DNA from: Prunus persica
Taxonomy: Eukaryota; Streptophyta; Magnoliopsida; Rosales; Rosaceae
Length of the DNA stretch: 64,000 nt
NCBI RefSeq assembly: GCF_000346465.2
Contig: NC_034015.1
Span: forward strand, 7,395,393 to 7,459,392
Direction: 5' to 3'
Part shown: one piece after another, positions 44,239 to 54,935 of the stretch
Layout of the letters: each line of letters begins with the position of its first letter
Position numbering within the stretch: position 1 is the first letter of the stretch
Translations under genes and position numbers: made by a program
The notes under the pieces: generated by a model
What the model saw: the letters and a program-made list of their open reading frames with translations, nothing else
Database searches by the model: none
Told to the model about the DNA's origin: nothing

Positions 44239-44938
44239 TAGAGTCGGCCTTGGCCCAGGGCCCAAAACTGTGGGTGGCACAAAAATATGGTTTTTTAAGC
44301 CTATATATTTACATTTGTTTTTTATATAAAAAACCCAAAACCGTTAGTGTCCTAGAAGGAAGTAGATGTAATCATTAATCATGGTAGCACCAAATCTCTT
44401 TGAGATTCTCTAGGAAACTAAATATAAATTATATAATATAATATTTCAAAGAACAAAAATTGATGAAACTAAACATATGGAAACAAAGAGTTCTCAAAAA
44501 AAAATTTAAAAGAAACCAAACAAACGTTCTTATCTTAGACAAAAAAAAGACCTGGCAGTGGCAGCAACACACATTGGAAAGCTTTAGCAATTTGAAGGTC
44601 TTTTCTTTGTGTCATTCTTTTTTATAAATAGATGTATAATAGGAATTTTGTGAGAGACATCTTTGTTAATTTATTTTTCTTTTTATTTGATTTAACAAAA
44701 AACTCAACAGAGATTCTTGTTCTTCACAATTAGAAATTTGAAGTTTCAAGTTGAAGAAAAAAATGCTCAAAATCCTAGTTTTATTGTTATTGTTCGTGTT
44801 TTTATAAAAATTAAAAATTGTTACCTAATAAAATTAATTTGTTGATAAAAAAAATTTGTAATTTTAGTTTTTAATTTGTCTAAAAGGGCACTCTCTAGAA
44901 ATTCACCCTAGGCCTTAGAAAATCCAGGACCGGCTCTA
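44239..44938. mobile_element. hAT-like element with TAGAGTCGGCC ends
   Basis: The left end TAGAGTCGGCCTTGG is inverted at the right (CCAGGACCGGCTCTA). The 8 bp flanks CAATCATA (44231-44238) and CCCTCATA (44939-44946) match at 6 of 8. The interior is AT-rich and non-coding. Older than the other hAT insertions here, judging by the diverged flanks. Confidence 0.6.
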
Positions 44939-44946
44939 CCCTCATA

Positions 44947-45679
44947 AGCGTACACTTGCAATACTTGGGTCGGATGAGCAACTCGAATCTTTCCTTGATA
45001 AAAGAAAACAAATTGGAACACAAACTCAAGAATGTGGAGGAGAAAATAATGAAGAAAGGTGCCAAAAATATCTCTCCAACGCTTTTCTTTTTGGTGTGTA
45101 TTGACTCCGGTGAATGTTGGGTTATTAAGAAAGCAATTAAACCACATTTGCACGTTAAGAACAAAACTGAAGGCTATTGCTCAAATAGTAAAATCTGATC
45201 CCAACTGAGCAATTAACTCATGCAATAAAGTTTTGGAATCAAAACCTTCAACCACTATTGTAAAACCAAAGGCATTTAACTTATTTAAATGATAAAATAA
45301 AATGATACAAAAAGTTAATGGAAATAAACCAATAAAGACCACAAACACAAAGGAGATATCAAAACCAACAACAAATTAATGTCCAATTTATTCAAAACCA
45401 ATACGAAAGAAGTTTATAATTTTCATAAAATAGAATTAAATCAAACATTTAAAATTTCACTTTCAACATAAATTAGATAAATTAATTTTGTATTTTGAAA
45501 TACTCACAAAAATTCCAACAAAGTGTGGCAGCCATCATGAAGAAACCACCGGATACACGCGGGTGCAATTTGAGCCAACAAAGTCAACAATGGCTGCTGC
45601 TACAGTCCACATTTGTTGCCAATTTTCAACAATATGCTATCCAACTCTTGTATGAAATATTCTTCTTCATTATTCAAAG
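44947..45679. other. Intergenic, no feature recognised
   Basis: AT-rich. A stretch at 44947-45180 has overlapping frames of up to 89 codons on both strands, without a recognisable domain. The last ~80 bp begin to resemble 31580-31640, the start of the shared upstream region. Confidence 0.4.
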
Positions 45680-46055
45680 TAATCTGGTCCAAAATCAATA
45701 TTATTCCCAACTTAACAATCTAGGTCTAATATTGTGAGTACTCCATGGACTCATCCAGGTTGTCCATGTATTGGTTTGGGGAATATGGTGGGTTGTTGGG
45801 GGGAGAGAGAGAGGAGGAGTGGTAGAGAATAGTGCATGTGGTAGATTGTGATATTATCTGACCACGTCTAGTAGTTACTGAAATTGCTACTTACAACTTC
45901 AAAGCATTATCTGGCTGAAGTGCTGATGTGGGATTGAACTATTTACCCCACAACTTACTCAAATTGACTTGGAAGTCTTTGCATGCATGATCGTCGTGTA
46001 TCATTGACTTTAGAACTCTTTTTTTTTTTTTCTTTATCAAACTTGGAAAAAGGTC
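45680..46055 (+). repeat. Upstream region of the receptor pseudogene, duplicated at 31.76-32.2 kb
   Basis: The proximal upstream sequence of the receptor pseudogene, including TTTGCATGCATGATCGTCGT and TGTGGTAGATTGTGATATTA, is also present at 31.8-32.2 kb. The match ends around 46055, about 120 bp before the TATA box, so the core promoter itself is not in the other copy. Confidence 0.85.
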
Positions 46056-46173
46056 GTTTAAAGTTTGCACAATTTGTGTAGGTAGGAACCTGATTATGGA
46101 AAATTTTCATTCTTGTTACTGTGTCCGCGATGGCACATAATTTCGAACAACCATCTGAATTCTCATTTACTCC

Positions 46174-46181
46174 TATATATA
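46174..46181 (+). promoter_or_regulatory. TATA box of the receptor pseudogene
   Basis: TATATATA within ACTCCTATATATAGGGC, 35 bp upstream of the ATG at 46216. Transcription starting about 30 bp downstream would give a very short 5' leader. Confidence 0.65.
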
Positions 46182-46215
46182 GGGCATCTCTGTATCATCT
46201 CATTGCATAAGAATC

Positions 46216-48945
46216 ATGGGGCACAATAGTGCTTCCATCCAACTTGTCTTACTAATTACACTGTCAGGAATTTTATCCCTTAAAACCATTCAACTTGGTT
46301 TCTGAGTGCTGATCATAATGTGGGATGCATAGATATAGAGATGAAAGCCCTTCTCAAGCTCAAACAAGGCCTCACAGATCCTTCCGACCGGCTTTCGTCT
46401 TGGGTGGGAGAAGATTGCTGCAAATGGAGTGGTGTGGGCTGCAACAACATAACTGGACATGTCAACAGGCTCGATCTTCGCAATGGTGATGGAGCAACAG
46501 ATCATGCATTTGGTGGTGAGATCAACCCTTCTTTGCTTGTTTTGAAAGATTTTGGTTTACTTGGATTTGAGCATGAATTACTTTGGAGGTGTCCAACTTC
46601 CAAGTTTCTTTGGATCACTAGAGAAACTGAAATACCTCAATCTCTCTGGTGCATCTTTTGGTGGAATCATTCCCCACAATCTTGGAAACCTCTCAAGGTT
46701 GCTTTATCTTGATCTTAATAATGACCATGATGACCCAATTGAGACTGACCTTCAGTGGCTTGCAACTCTTTCTTCCTTAAAATACCTTAACTTGGGAGGA
46801 GTGGACCTTGCCAAGGCTGCATCCTATTGGCTTCCCACTGTTAATATGCTCCCTTCACTTGTTGAATTGCATTTGCCCTTTTGTGGACTTTCCATCCTTC
46901 CTCTCACTCTTCCTTCTATCAATTTTACATCCCTTTCGGTTCTTGATCTCTCTAGCAACGGTTTGAACTCCACAATACCTCCCTGGTTGTTCAATCTCAC
47001 TGAACTAGAGATGTTGGATTTGACAGATAGCAGTCTGACAGGAAAACTGCCTGATTCTTTGGGATATCTTAAAAGCTTGAAATACCTCCACTTGTCAGAT
47101 AACTCATTTCAGGGTTCAATCCCAAAATCGATTGGAAACTTGACATCTTTGGAGGAGTTTTACCTTGGATGGAATCAAATGATTGGGATCATCCCAGAAA
47201 GTCTTTGGGAGCTCTCATCGCTGGTTTCACTTGATATCTATGGCAACACCTGGGAAGGTGCCATTACAGATGCTCATTTTGCGAAACTTGGAGGCCTGAG
47301 AAAATTATCAATTGGAAATAATTCCCCTAACATTTCCTTGGTTTTCAACATAAGTTCTGATTGGATACCTCCTTTCAAATTAAGATTCTTGTACATTAGA
47401 TCATGCCAACTAGGTCCCAAATTTCCTGCATGGCTTAGAAATCAGACTGAGTTGACCACGGTGGTACTTCGAAATGCTATGCTTTCAGACACCATACCAG
47501 ATTGGTTTTGGCAGTTGGATTTGCAATTAGATATTCTAGATGTCGCTTATAATCAATTAAGCGGCAGGCTGCCGAATTCATTAAGATTCAGCTATTCTTC
47601 CACTGTTGATTTGACTTCAAACCGCTTTGAAGGCCCACTTCCACTCTGGTCCTCAAACATTACCTGGCTGTATCTTAGAGATAATATATTTTCGGGGCCA
47701 ATTCCTCATAACATTGGTCAAGTGATGCCCAATTTGACATATCTAGACATTTCTAGGAACTCTTTGAGTGGAAGCATTCCCCTGTCCTGTGGTAATTTAA
47801 GCCAATTAGAATTCATGTTTATCTCAAATAACCACTTGTCTGGTGAGATTCCTCATTTTTGGAACAATATACCGTTATTGTTTATTGTAGACATGTCGGA
47901 CAACAGTCTCTCTGGTACAATCCCAAGATCCTTAGGCTCTCTTACTTTACTCATGTTCTTGATCCTCTCTAGCAACAACCTTTCAGGTGAAGTCCCTTCC
48001 TTTAAAAACTGCACTTACCTTAATATTCTTGATCTTGGTGATAACAAGTTTTCTGGACCGATTCTGGCTTCTATCGGAGAAAGCATGCCCTGTTTACAGA
48101 TTCTAAGCTTGAGGTCCAACTCATTTACTGGAAGCATCCCCTTGAAATTATGTGGCCTTCCCACTCTCCATATATTGGACCTCTCACACAACAATCTTTC
48201 CGGAAATATTCCTCACTGCATAGGTAATTTGAGTGGCTTGAAATCTGATTACACATCTGAAGATACAAATGCCTTCGGTTACCAGGGAGGATTGGAGGTG
48301 GTGTTAAAAGGAAGAGTGCTTGAATATGACTCCATCCTTTACCTTGTTAAGAGCATTGATCTCTCGGACAATAACTTGTCAGGAGAGATACCTGTGGGGA
48401 TAACAAGCCTAATAAAGTTGGGCACCTTAAATTTGTCCATGAATCATTTGACAGGAAATATACCACCAAATATCGGAAACTTGGGGTTGGTAGAAACTCT
48501 TGACCTATCAATGAACAAACTTTCAGGTTCAATTCCACAGAGCATGGTTTCTTTAACATTTTTGAGTCATCTGAACCTGTCATACAATAACTTGTCCGGG
48601 AAAATTCCAACGGGTAACCAGCTTCGGACCTTTGTTGATCCGTCAATTTATGAGGGCAATGCCGATCTTAGCGGGTGTCCATTACCAGCTGGTTGCCAAG
48701 ACAATGAAGAAGCACCTCAAGTTCCAAGTGGAGATGGAGGAGAGGATGATGATAGTAAACTTGAAAAGCTACAGTTCGTCATCAGCATGGTGATAGGTTT
48801 CTGTGCAGGGTTCTGGGGAGTTTTTGGGACTTTGGCCATGAAGAGGTCTTGGAGATATGCCTATTTTCTCTTCCTTGACAAAGTGAAAGATGCTATCCTT
48901 GATTTTGTCTCAGCCATTGGTACTTATCTGCAAAAAAGATCATAG
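46216..48945 (+). pseudogene. LRR receptor-like protein (EIX/HcrVf type), two frameshifts
   Basis: A membrane-anchored extracellular LRR receptor without kinase, of the plant defence class that senses microbial or apoplastic ligands with SOBIR1-type partners (family knowledge). From ATG 46216 a signal peptide is readable (ASIQLVLLITLSG). A missing base near 46304 (TTTCTGAGTGCT) creates TGA at 46303. The second frame gives the LRR N-cap (KALLKLKQGL, DCCKWSGVGC). An extra T in the TTTT run at 46550-46553 then restores the first frame, open to 48945 (about 790 codons). It holds some 25 LRRs with LDLSxNxLSGxIP repeats, an island near 48240-48345 (LKGRVLEYDS), a C-cap (SGCPLPAGC), an acidic stretch, a transmembrane helix (FVISMVIGFCAGFWGVFG, about 48777-48830) and a short basic tail. 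Total length about 909 codons, normal for the family. Likely a pseudogene or null allele; an assembly error at both sites is possible. Confidence 0.9.
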
Positions 48946-48991
48946 AGCACAGAAGAAGCTACAAATGCGAAGGCATATATGTATGCAAGCA

Positions 48992-48997
48992 AATAAA
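48992..48997 (+). terminator. AATAAA polyadenylation signal
   Basis: AATAAA lies 47 bp after the stop codon of the receptor pseudogene, in GCAAATAAAGCAATG, a plausible plant polyadenylation signal. Confidence 0.55.
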
Positions 48998-48999
48998 GC

Positions 49000-50110
49000 A
49001 ATGTTTAGTATTGTCCTTCACAAATTTCTAAGTTCATTGTAATATGCATTTATACTCGTATGTGTTGTGCTAGAAGCACCACGCCTAAAGGAAATAATTG
49101 CTTCAATACATTTCGAAATCAATAAACTTCCACTGGAGCAGGTGTTGCTAACCCAAGGATAAGAAAATAAATGTAAAAACAAGAAAATAAAATATTTAAC
49201 GAGGTTCCTCACAACAAGTATAACTGGGTATGTCCCTAGTGCAGCATGTGCAAACACGTACACTATCAACTAATTGGGATGTTTACAAAGTGTTTGACAA
49301 CCTCACAACCCGAATCGTCAAATACACCCAATAACACTCACCGCACAAAAACCAAATTGATGAGACCAGTCACTACCCTATCGGAGAAACTGCCATTACC
49401 ACCTTAGAAACCCATGGACCTATGGACCAATAAATTTCACCCTTGTAATATTACTCTCTAGAATTTCCCACCTAGAAGAAATACTCCAGAATGCTGGGTA
49501 TATCCATTAGATAGCTAGCAACGTGGCATTCTCATAATTCTTATCCTTATTTGGTATCACTCTGTATTAAAGGACCTGAGGTCCCAGACTATCACAGACA
49601 AGAACATAGAATTTACTCATTTCAGCTTCTTCAATTTCGGTCCTTCCTTTCTTTTAGCACCACTTCCCTTGTGCTCCATCACAAATAGAGGAGGAAATTA
49701 TGAACCTAAACTTCATCTTTATACAAAGGTACAAAGCTACAAATTTATGCAGTCCAAATCATTACTTTATACCATTCAAAAGACATGACATCGAGTAAGT
49801 AAAGTTACGAAAATGAGGTTTTTTAGTCCTTATAACTTTAAAGTTAGTGTCTATAAGTTTTTCAATATTTTCTAAAGTTGTAAAAGTTTAGAAATAATTA
49901 AAATTTTGTTTTGTTTTGAGTTGTTTTATCGTGCCGACTCAAAATTTGTTCACGTCACTTATATATATAAAAAATTATTTTTGGGAGTTTTGAAAGGAGG
50001 GAAAGATGCTTGTGAGAGGGGTAAGGTTAAAGGAGGGAGAGGAGGGAAACGAGGTTTATTGCGAAAAGGGTTTATTGCTTTACTCAAACTGAATTGACAA
50101 GTTTTTATTT
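49000..50110. other. Intergenic with retroelement-like sequence
   Basis: No gene. AATATTTAACGAGGTTCCTC near 49191 resembles AGCATTTAACGAGGTTCGGC at 60427, a phrase common in plant LTRs. No LTR ends or duplications were found. Confidence 0.4.
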
Positions 50111-50169
50111 TTTATTTTTAAAAGAAGGTCTAAAAGACAAAGAAAGTCACACAGAGAGAACCAAATCCT

Positions 50170-50576
50170 ATGGCGCTTCTTCTTCTGAGACCACCTCCTT
50201 CTCCTCCTTATCTTCGCTTCATGGCCTTACGCTTTCTCTCACACTCTTCTCTTCACCCTCACTTCTCCTCCTCTTCTTCTTCTTTCTCGTCTTCCTCTCT
50301 TGCTCGTCCCTCCCTCTTGTTCAACCCACAACTCTATCAGTATTCTTGTTACAACATAACTTTTTCTTTGTTTGAATTTGAGTGATTTTATTTGTTCATT
50401 TGTTATTTTTTGTGATAAGATATTAGTTTTTGTATTTTGCTACCCGGGTTTTTCCTGGGAAAGTGGAAAGTGTTTAAGGTTTTGTTATTGGTTGTGACAG
50501 GACCCATATACCACTGAAGGGCGTTCCTAGCTGCTGTGTAGTTCGAAATGCGGCAGCTCTGGCTCCAATGCTTATG
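50170..50576 (+). pseudogene. 5' exons of an unrecognised gene with a transit-peptide-like start
   Basis: ATG at 50170 opens an exon encoding a Ser/Leu/Pro-rich, acid-poor leader (MALLLLRPPPSPP..., then SSSSSSFSSSSLARPS), typical of plastid or mitochondrial transit peptides. A donor at CTCTATCA|GTATTC (50338) joins in phase to an acceptor GTGACAG|G before 50503. It continues as THIPLKGVPSCCVVRNAAAL and then APMLMGQ, up to a donor-like GG|GTCAAAG near 50576. A related exon lies at 31126-31207. No downstream exons were found before the CACTA end at 50828, so the gene is truncated, or the remainder is beyond the transposon. Function unknown. Confidence 0.4.
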
Positions 50577-50732
50577 GGTCAAAGTTTTCTATTTTATGTT
50601 AGCCATTTGCTAATTTATCTGTACATCATGCTTGTTATTTTTGTTTTTGAAAATAACTCATTTTTCTGTATTTATTATTTTTCTATTTGTCATTTTTTCA
50701 ATTTCAAATTTCAAATTTAGTCTCGTTTGGCA

Positions 50733-50827
50733 AAAGACCCATTAGTGTAGTGGTTTGAAGTAATGGCTCTCTCAAGCAAGGTCATGGGTTCAAGTCCTAG
50801 CATCTGTGTAATGTGTGTGAGTTTAGT
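50733..50827 (+). mobile_element. tRNA-derived SINE head with Pol III A and B boxes
   Basis: A box TAGTGTAGTGG at 50743-50753 and B box GGTTCAAGTCC at 50787-50797, 34 bp apart, as in tRNA genes and SINEs. The sequence does not fold into a full cloverleaf with a paired acceptor stem, so it is a SINE head rather than a tRNA gene. The element is cut by the CACTA end at 50828. Confidence 0.55.
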
Positions 50828-52695
50828 CACTACTACAATTTTCCCTTGTCCTGACAACCCTCTATGGTCAGTACAAACCCCATTACTGACGGAAAATTCA
50901 TCAGTAATAGCTTCCTGGCGAATGCAACGGCAAAAATGAGAGTCGTCAGTAAAAGTCCCGTCAATGTTACCAATACTGACCAACTTTTCCAACTGATTCG
51001 TCAATAAAAGTGTCACAACTCCAGATGATTACTGACAAAACAAATGGCCAGTATTAAAATAAAACTTTTGTCAGGATTATTGTTTTAGGATTGGATACTA
51101 GTGGCCAAACATTTGTGAAGATTGTTCTTAACCAAAATAAAATAAAAATAAAAATTGATTGTTTGTCAATTTCTTTGTGCGCTGATGCACCATTAAATAT
51201 CTTTCTTTCAAATGCCTTTTATTTTGTAATATAATCGGAACATTTTTCGTTCTTAAAAAAAATTATTTGATAATGAAAATGTAATAATAATTATAAAGTA
51301 CACTAATATAAATACTCAAAGATTGAACGATATACAATCACCATCCTTATAAAATATAAAGTAAAAATGTTGATTACAATAGCCAAATATACGAAGGTCT
51401 GCCTACATCAATAGAGTTCAAAAACTTTAGTTGCCCAACCTATTCAAAATTATGCCATGCCAAATATTCAACCAGTACACTACAAAAGTATGCATACTGT
51501 GACTCAAGGTGACGTAGTTGTGTTCTCGCAATCTCTTGGATGACCCTGCCTTCATTTGAATCCAAGGCACCAGATGTGGCTTTAACCCCAAGTCCTTCAC
51601 AAAATGACTCAACAAATGCAATGCCAAAAGGTATGGACTATTCCAAGAAAAGAAGGATCATCCTTGCCTACCTTTTAAGTGCTTTTATTCTTGAACTCAA
51701 CCAATAACGTTCCTACATGTCACATTGATATGTGGATCACATACCAGAACATAAGAATATGGTCTTATAAAATATTAGCATAAAAAGAAATATTGCATCA
51801 GCTTGCCTTTTAGAAAATAACATAAGCCTTTGTCTATCTACATTATCATACCACAAAAAAAAGTGGATTGAATGAGCAAGGTAGATTCAAATTTTACAAA
51901 AACCAAGGCCTGAGTCATGTTTCACATAATTGGAGGTTCTAAAAATTAAATATATTGACAAAAACCATAATTGAAAGTAACAATGACTAACATAAAGAAA
52001 GTAGATGCAAAACATGTGGCTGGCCTGTTATTTCTAGCACTTGCCAATTATGCGACCACCTCTGCAGACAGAACATATATAGGACCATAAGCATGCCGAA
52101 AGTATTCATTCCCAATTAGATGTCTTGATTTCTCATTCCTGAATAATAAATTAATGGATAGATTCATAAAAAAAAGAAATTTAATTAATTAATCAATCAC
52201 AAAGGTAAAAGCTCTGGTAATAATTTTTAAGGACCCGCTCCGAATTTTCTCAAAATCCGAGACGAACCCTTTGGAATTCCTGACATCACCCCGATGTCAG
52301 GCCCACTTACTAAAAACCGAGACTTCCTGCCGAAATTTCGGCAGAGTCTCCCCTATAATTTGGACATTTCCCAAAATTTCAACCTGCATAAAAATGCATT
52401 TAATATCCACAACTGGCAGCATGCACAATATAATTTCATGCAATTCACACAAACGGCCTTCGGCCTTCCAATAATTCTCAAGAAAACTACCAAACATGCT
52501 AACAAAATAATTCATGCCTTAAACAAGGCAAACAATTCAAATCTAAATTACGACTAACATTTAGTCTGCGGCTGCACCTAATAACCTTAGGCTGCCTACG
52601 TACCCTCCTTGAGGGATCAAGCCACACGTAGTTCTTCCAATAAAACTCAATTCCACACTTGGGCGATACCTTATTGCATTTCTCTTGATTTCATA

Positions 52696-53160
52696 TAATC
52701 TCCCCATACGCCGGTACAACCAACGCCACGTATGGGGCCTGTCAACACGCCGGATAACCTACGCCACGTGCGACCATGCCATACTTATCATAATATCTCC
52801 CCATATGCCGGTACAACCAACGCCACGTATGGGGCCTGTCCCAACGCCGGATAACCTACGCCACGCGGGACCTCAATATCATATCACAAATCTCCCCATA
52901 CGCCGGTACAACCAACGCCACGTATGGGTCTGTCGCGCCGGATAACCTACGCCACGTGCGACCTCAACACAATATCACATAATCTCCCCATACGCCGGTA
53001 CAACCAATGCCACGTATGGGGCCTGTCTCAACGCCGGATAACCTACGCCACGTGAGACCTGAACATCATATTACAAATCTCCCCATACGCCGGTACAACC
53101 AACGCCACGTATGGGGCCTGTCCCAACGCCGGATAACCTACGCCACGCGGGACCTCAATT
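52696..53160 (-). repeat. Five tandem hairpin units of the inverted LTR
   Basis: Units read CCCCATACGCCGGTACAACC...ACGTATGGGG and ACGCCGGATAACC...ACGCCACG on this strand, repeated near 52700, 52796, 52893, 52983 and 53078. Same two-hairpin design as copies c and d. One unit has a shortened hairpin A (GTCTGTCGCGCCGG). Confidence 0.85.
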
Positions 53161-54301
53161 TCACTTGGTGGTACTTGTAGTAAATACAACATCCGGGGAG
53201 GTACCTAAAGTAGTGCGTATAGCACTCCAAACTGGCATTCTAGACTCTGTTGTACCCTTGTACAACCATATATAATTATAATTATATAAATTAATTCTAA
53301 TATTGTATAATCCTCCACAATCATCTAGCACCCGATAATCCCCCCTAGAAAGGTGAGATTACTTCGGGAGACTCACGGTCAACCAAGGGTCAAACTACTC
53401 TAACCCTGGTCAACCGGACCTGCAGAACCCACGACCTCCAATTTCCGATCCGGAAGTCCCTATGGGTTCTACCAGGTATAGGACACTTGTCCTGCGAGTT
53501 TGGTTCAGATCAGACGGTCGGATTTCTCACGATCGCATGATCTGACGGTTAATATAAAATATAAACTTTAAATTATTATTCGGAACATCCGGGGCTCCGA
53601 TTCACGATCCGTGAATTCCTACACGATCCTAGAAATACCTAGATTAACATATATTAAATTTGGGACCATCCTACGGTCTCAACCTATCGAACCCGGATAA
53701 CGCACACTATGCGATTATCCGTTCGATAGTCAAACGACGTCCGAATTGAGATCCGCGAAATCCTACGCACTCGTGACAACCTAAGGATCTCATCGGAAAC
53801 ATCGCTACTTTTTCTACAGTGCCCACGCGCCGCCGCACGCGCCAGCAGCGCGTGGGTGCCCAAAGCGATAACGCTTCGCCGGAAAATCTCAAAACCACGG
53901 CCCCAAACTCGTACCCTAGGTATAACACCCTATTTGGAGCCACTTTTGTTCTTGGACCTACCCCAAAAAGTGGCCGGAAATGGCCGATCACGGCGGCCGA
54001 AGTTTCAGCCGATTTTCAATTAGAAAATCGAGTGATCTAGAGATCGAATCGATCAAAACCCAACCAACAGGCAGCTAGAACAACTTGAGAGGTTCAAGAT
54101 CCATACCTGGGTCGACGGAAATGGTGGCCGGAGGAGGGAGATCGACGGCGTTGAAGTTTCGGCAACATCCGGGCGAAAATCGCCATTTTCCGGCGGCTGG
54201 AGCGGCGGCCGATGTCGGGGGTGGGCTGGGTCGTGTCGCCGAGGTCGAGCCGGTTCTTTTAGCACCGGTCCCGTCCGCAGCCGCGGCCGGTGGCCGGAGT
54301 T

Positions 54302-54350
54302 AAGAGGAGAGAGAGAGGAGAGACCGACGGGAGAGAGAGAGAGAGGTCGC

Positions 54351-54393
<43 letters not shown>
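54302..54393. repeat. (GA)n microsatellite within the inverted LTR
   Basis: GA-rich, ending in an uninterrupted run of about 20 GA units. It occupies the same LTR position as the CT tracts of copies a, b, c, d and e. Confidence 0.9.
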
Positions 54394-54396
<3 letters not shown>

Positions 54397-54935
54397 TCTG
54401 AGTTTTTATAAAAAATCCCATTTCGAAATATTTACGATTGTGCCACTGGGTTTCTTTTGACCATATCTCTCTCGTTACAACTCCGATTCGAGCCCACTAC
54501 GTGTCTATGAACTCGTCTCAGTACGACTTATCCAAAAATACAAGTCGCGGTCCCAAACTCTCTCCGGTTAAAAATATGACTAAAATACCTTTAAATAATT
54601 AAATAATTAAATAAGGGTTAAATTTGGGGTCGGGGTGTTACATAATTATAAAACCCATATACCATTTCATTTTAGGGTCAGTGATTACTGGTCCTTTCTT
54701 CATGCATCCAATGTAGGTTTATGAATGCGTTCTCTCCTTGGCTAGAATGGTAGGAAAAAAGAACCATTAAAACCGCAACAAAAAGATCAACAGGGCATTT
54801 TCATCAAAGCCAGATATTGTTGATCTTAATCTAGCAGAGCTATAAACATCATAGCTAAGCTAATAAAGATCAACCTCAGAAACTAATCATGGTAAGCAAA
54901 CCCATAAGTGATATCAAACAAGTGCATCGTATAAC

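Larger units (their letters stand above)
52226..54642 (-). mobile_element. Solo long LTR (inverted copy), 2.4 kb, TSD TAATT
   Basis: On the minus strand it begins TGTAACACCCCGACCCC (54642) and ends CGGGTCCTTAAA (52226). TAATT flanks it at 52221-52225 and 54643-54647. It is the closest relative of copy d (41844), down to the CCTTAAA end. The GA tract at 54302-54392 is the CT microsatellite of the family. Five hairpin units lie at 52696-53160. Confidence 0.85.

Noticed and set aside
48347..48646. Minus-strand frame inside the receptor pseudogene
   Set aside because: Shadow of the LRR coding sequence on the plus strand.
50743..50797. tRNA gene
   Set aside because: A and B boxes are present, but no paired acceptor or anticodon stem could be drawn; a SINE head fits better.
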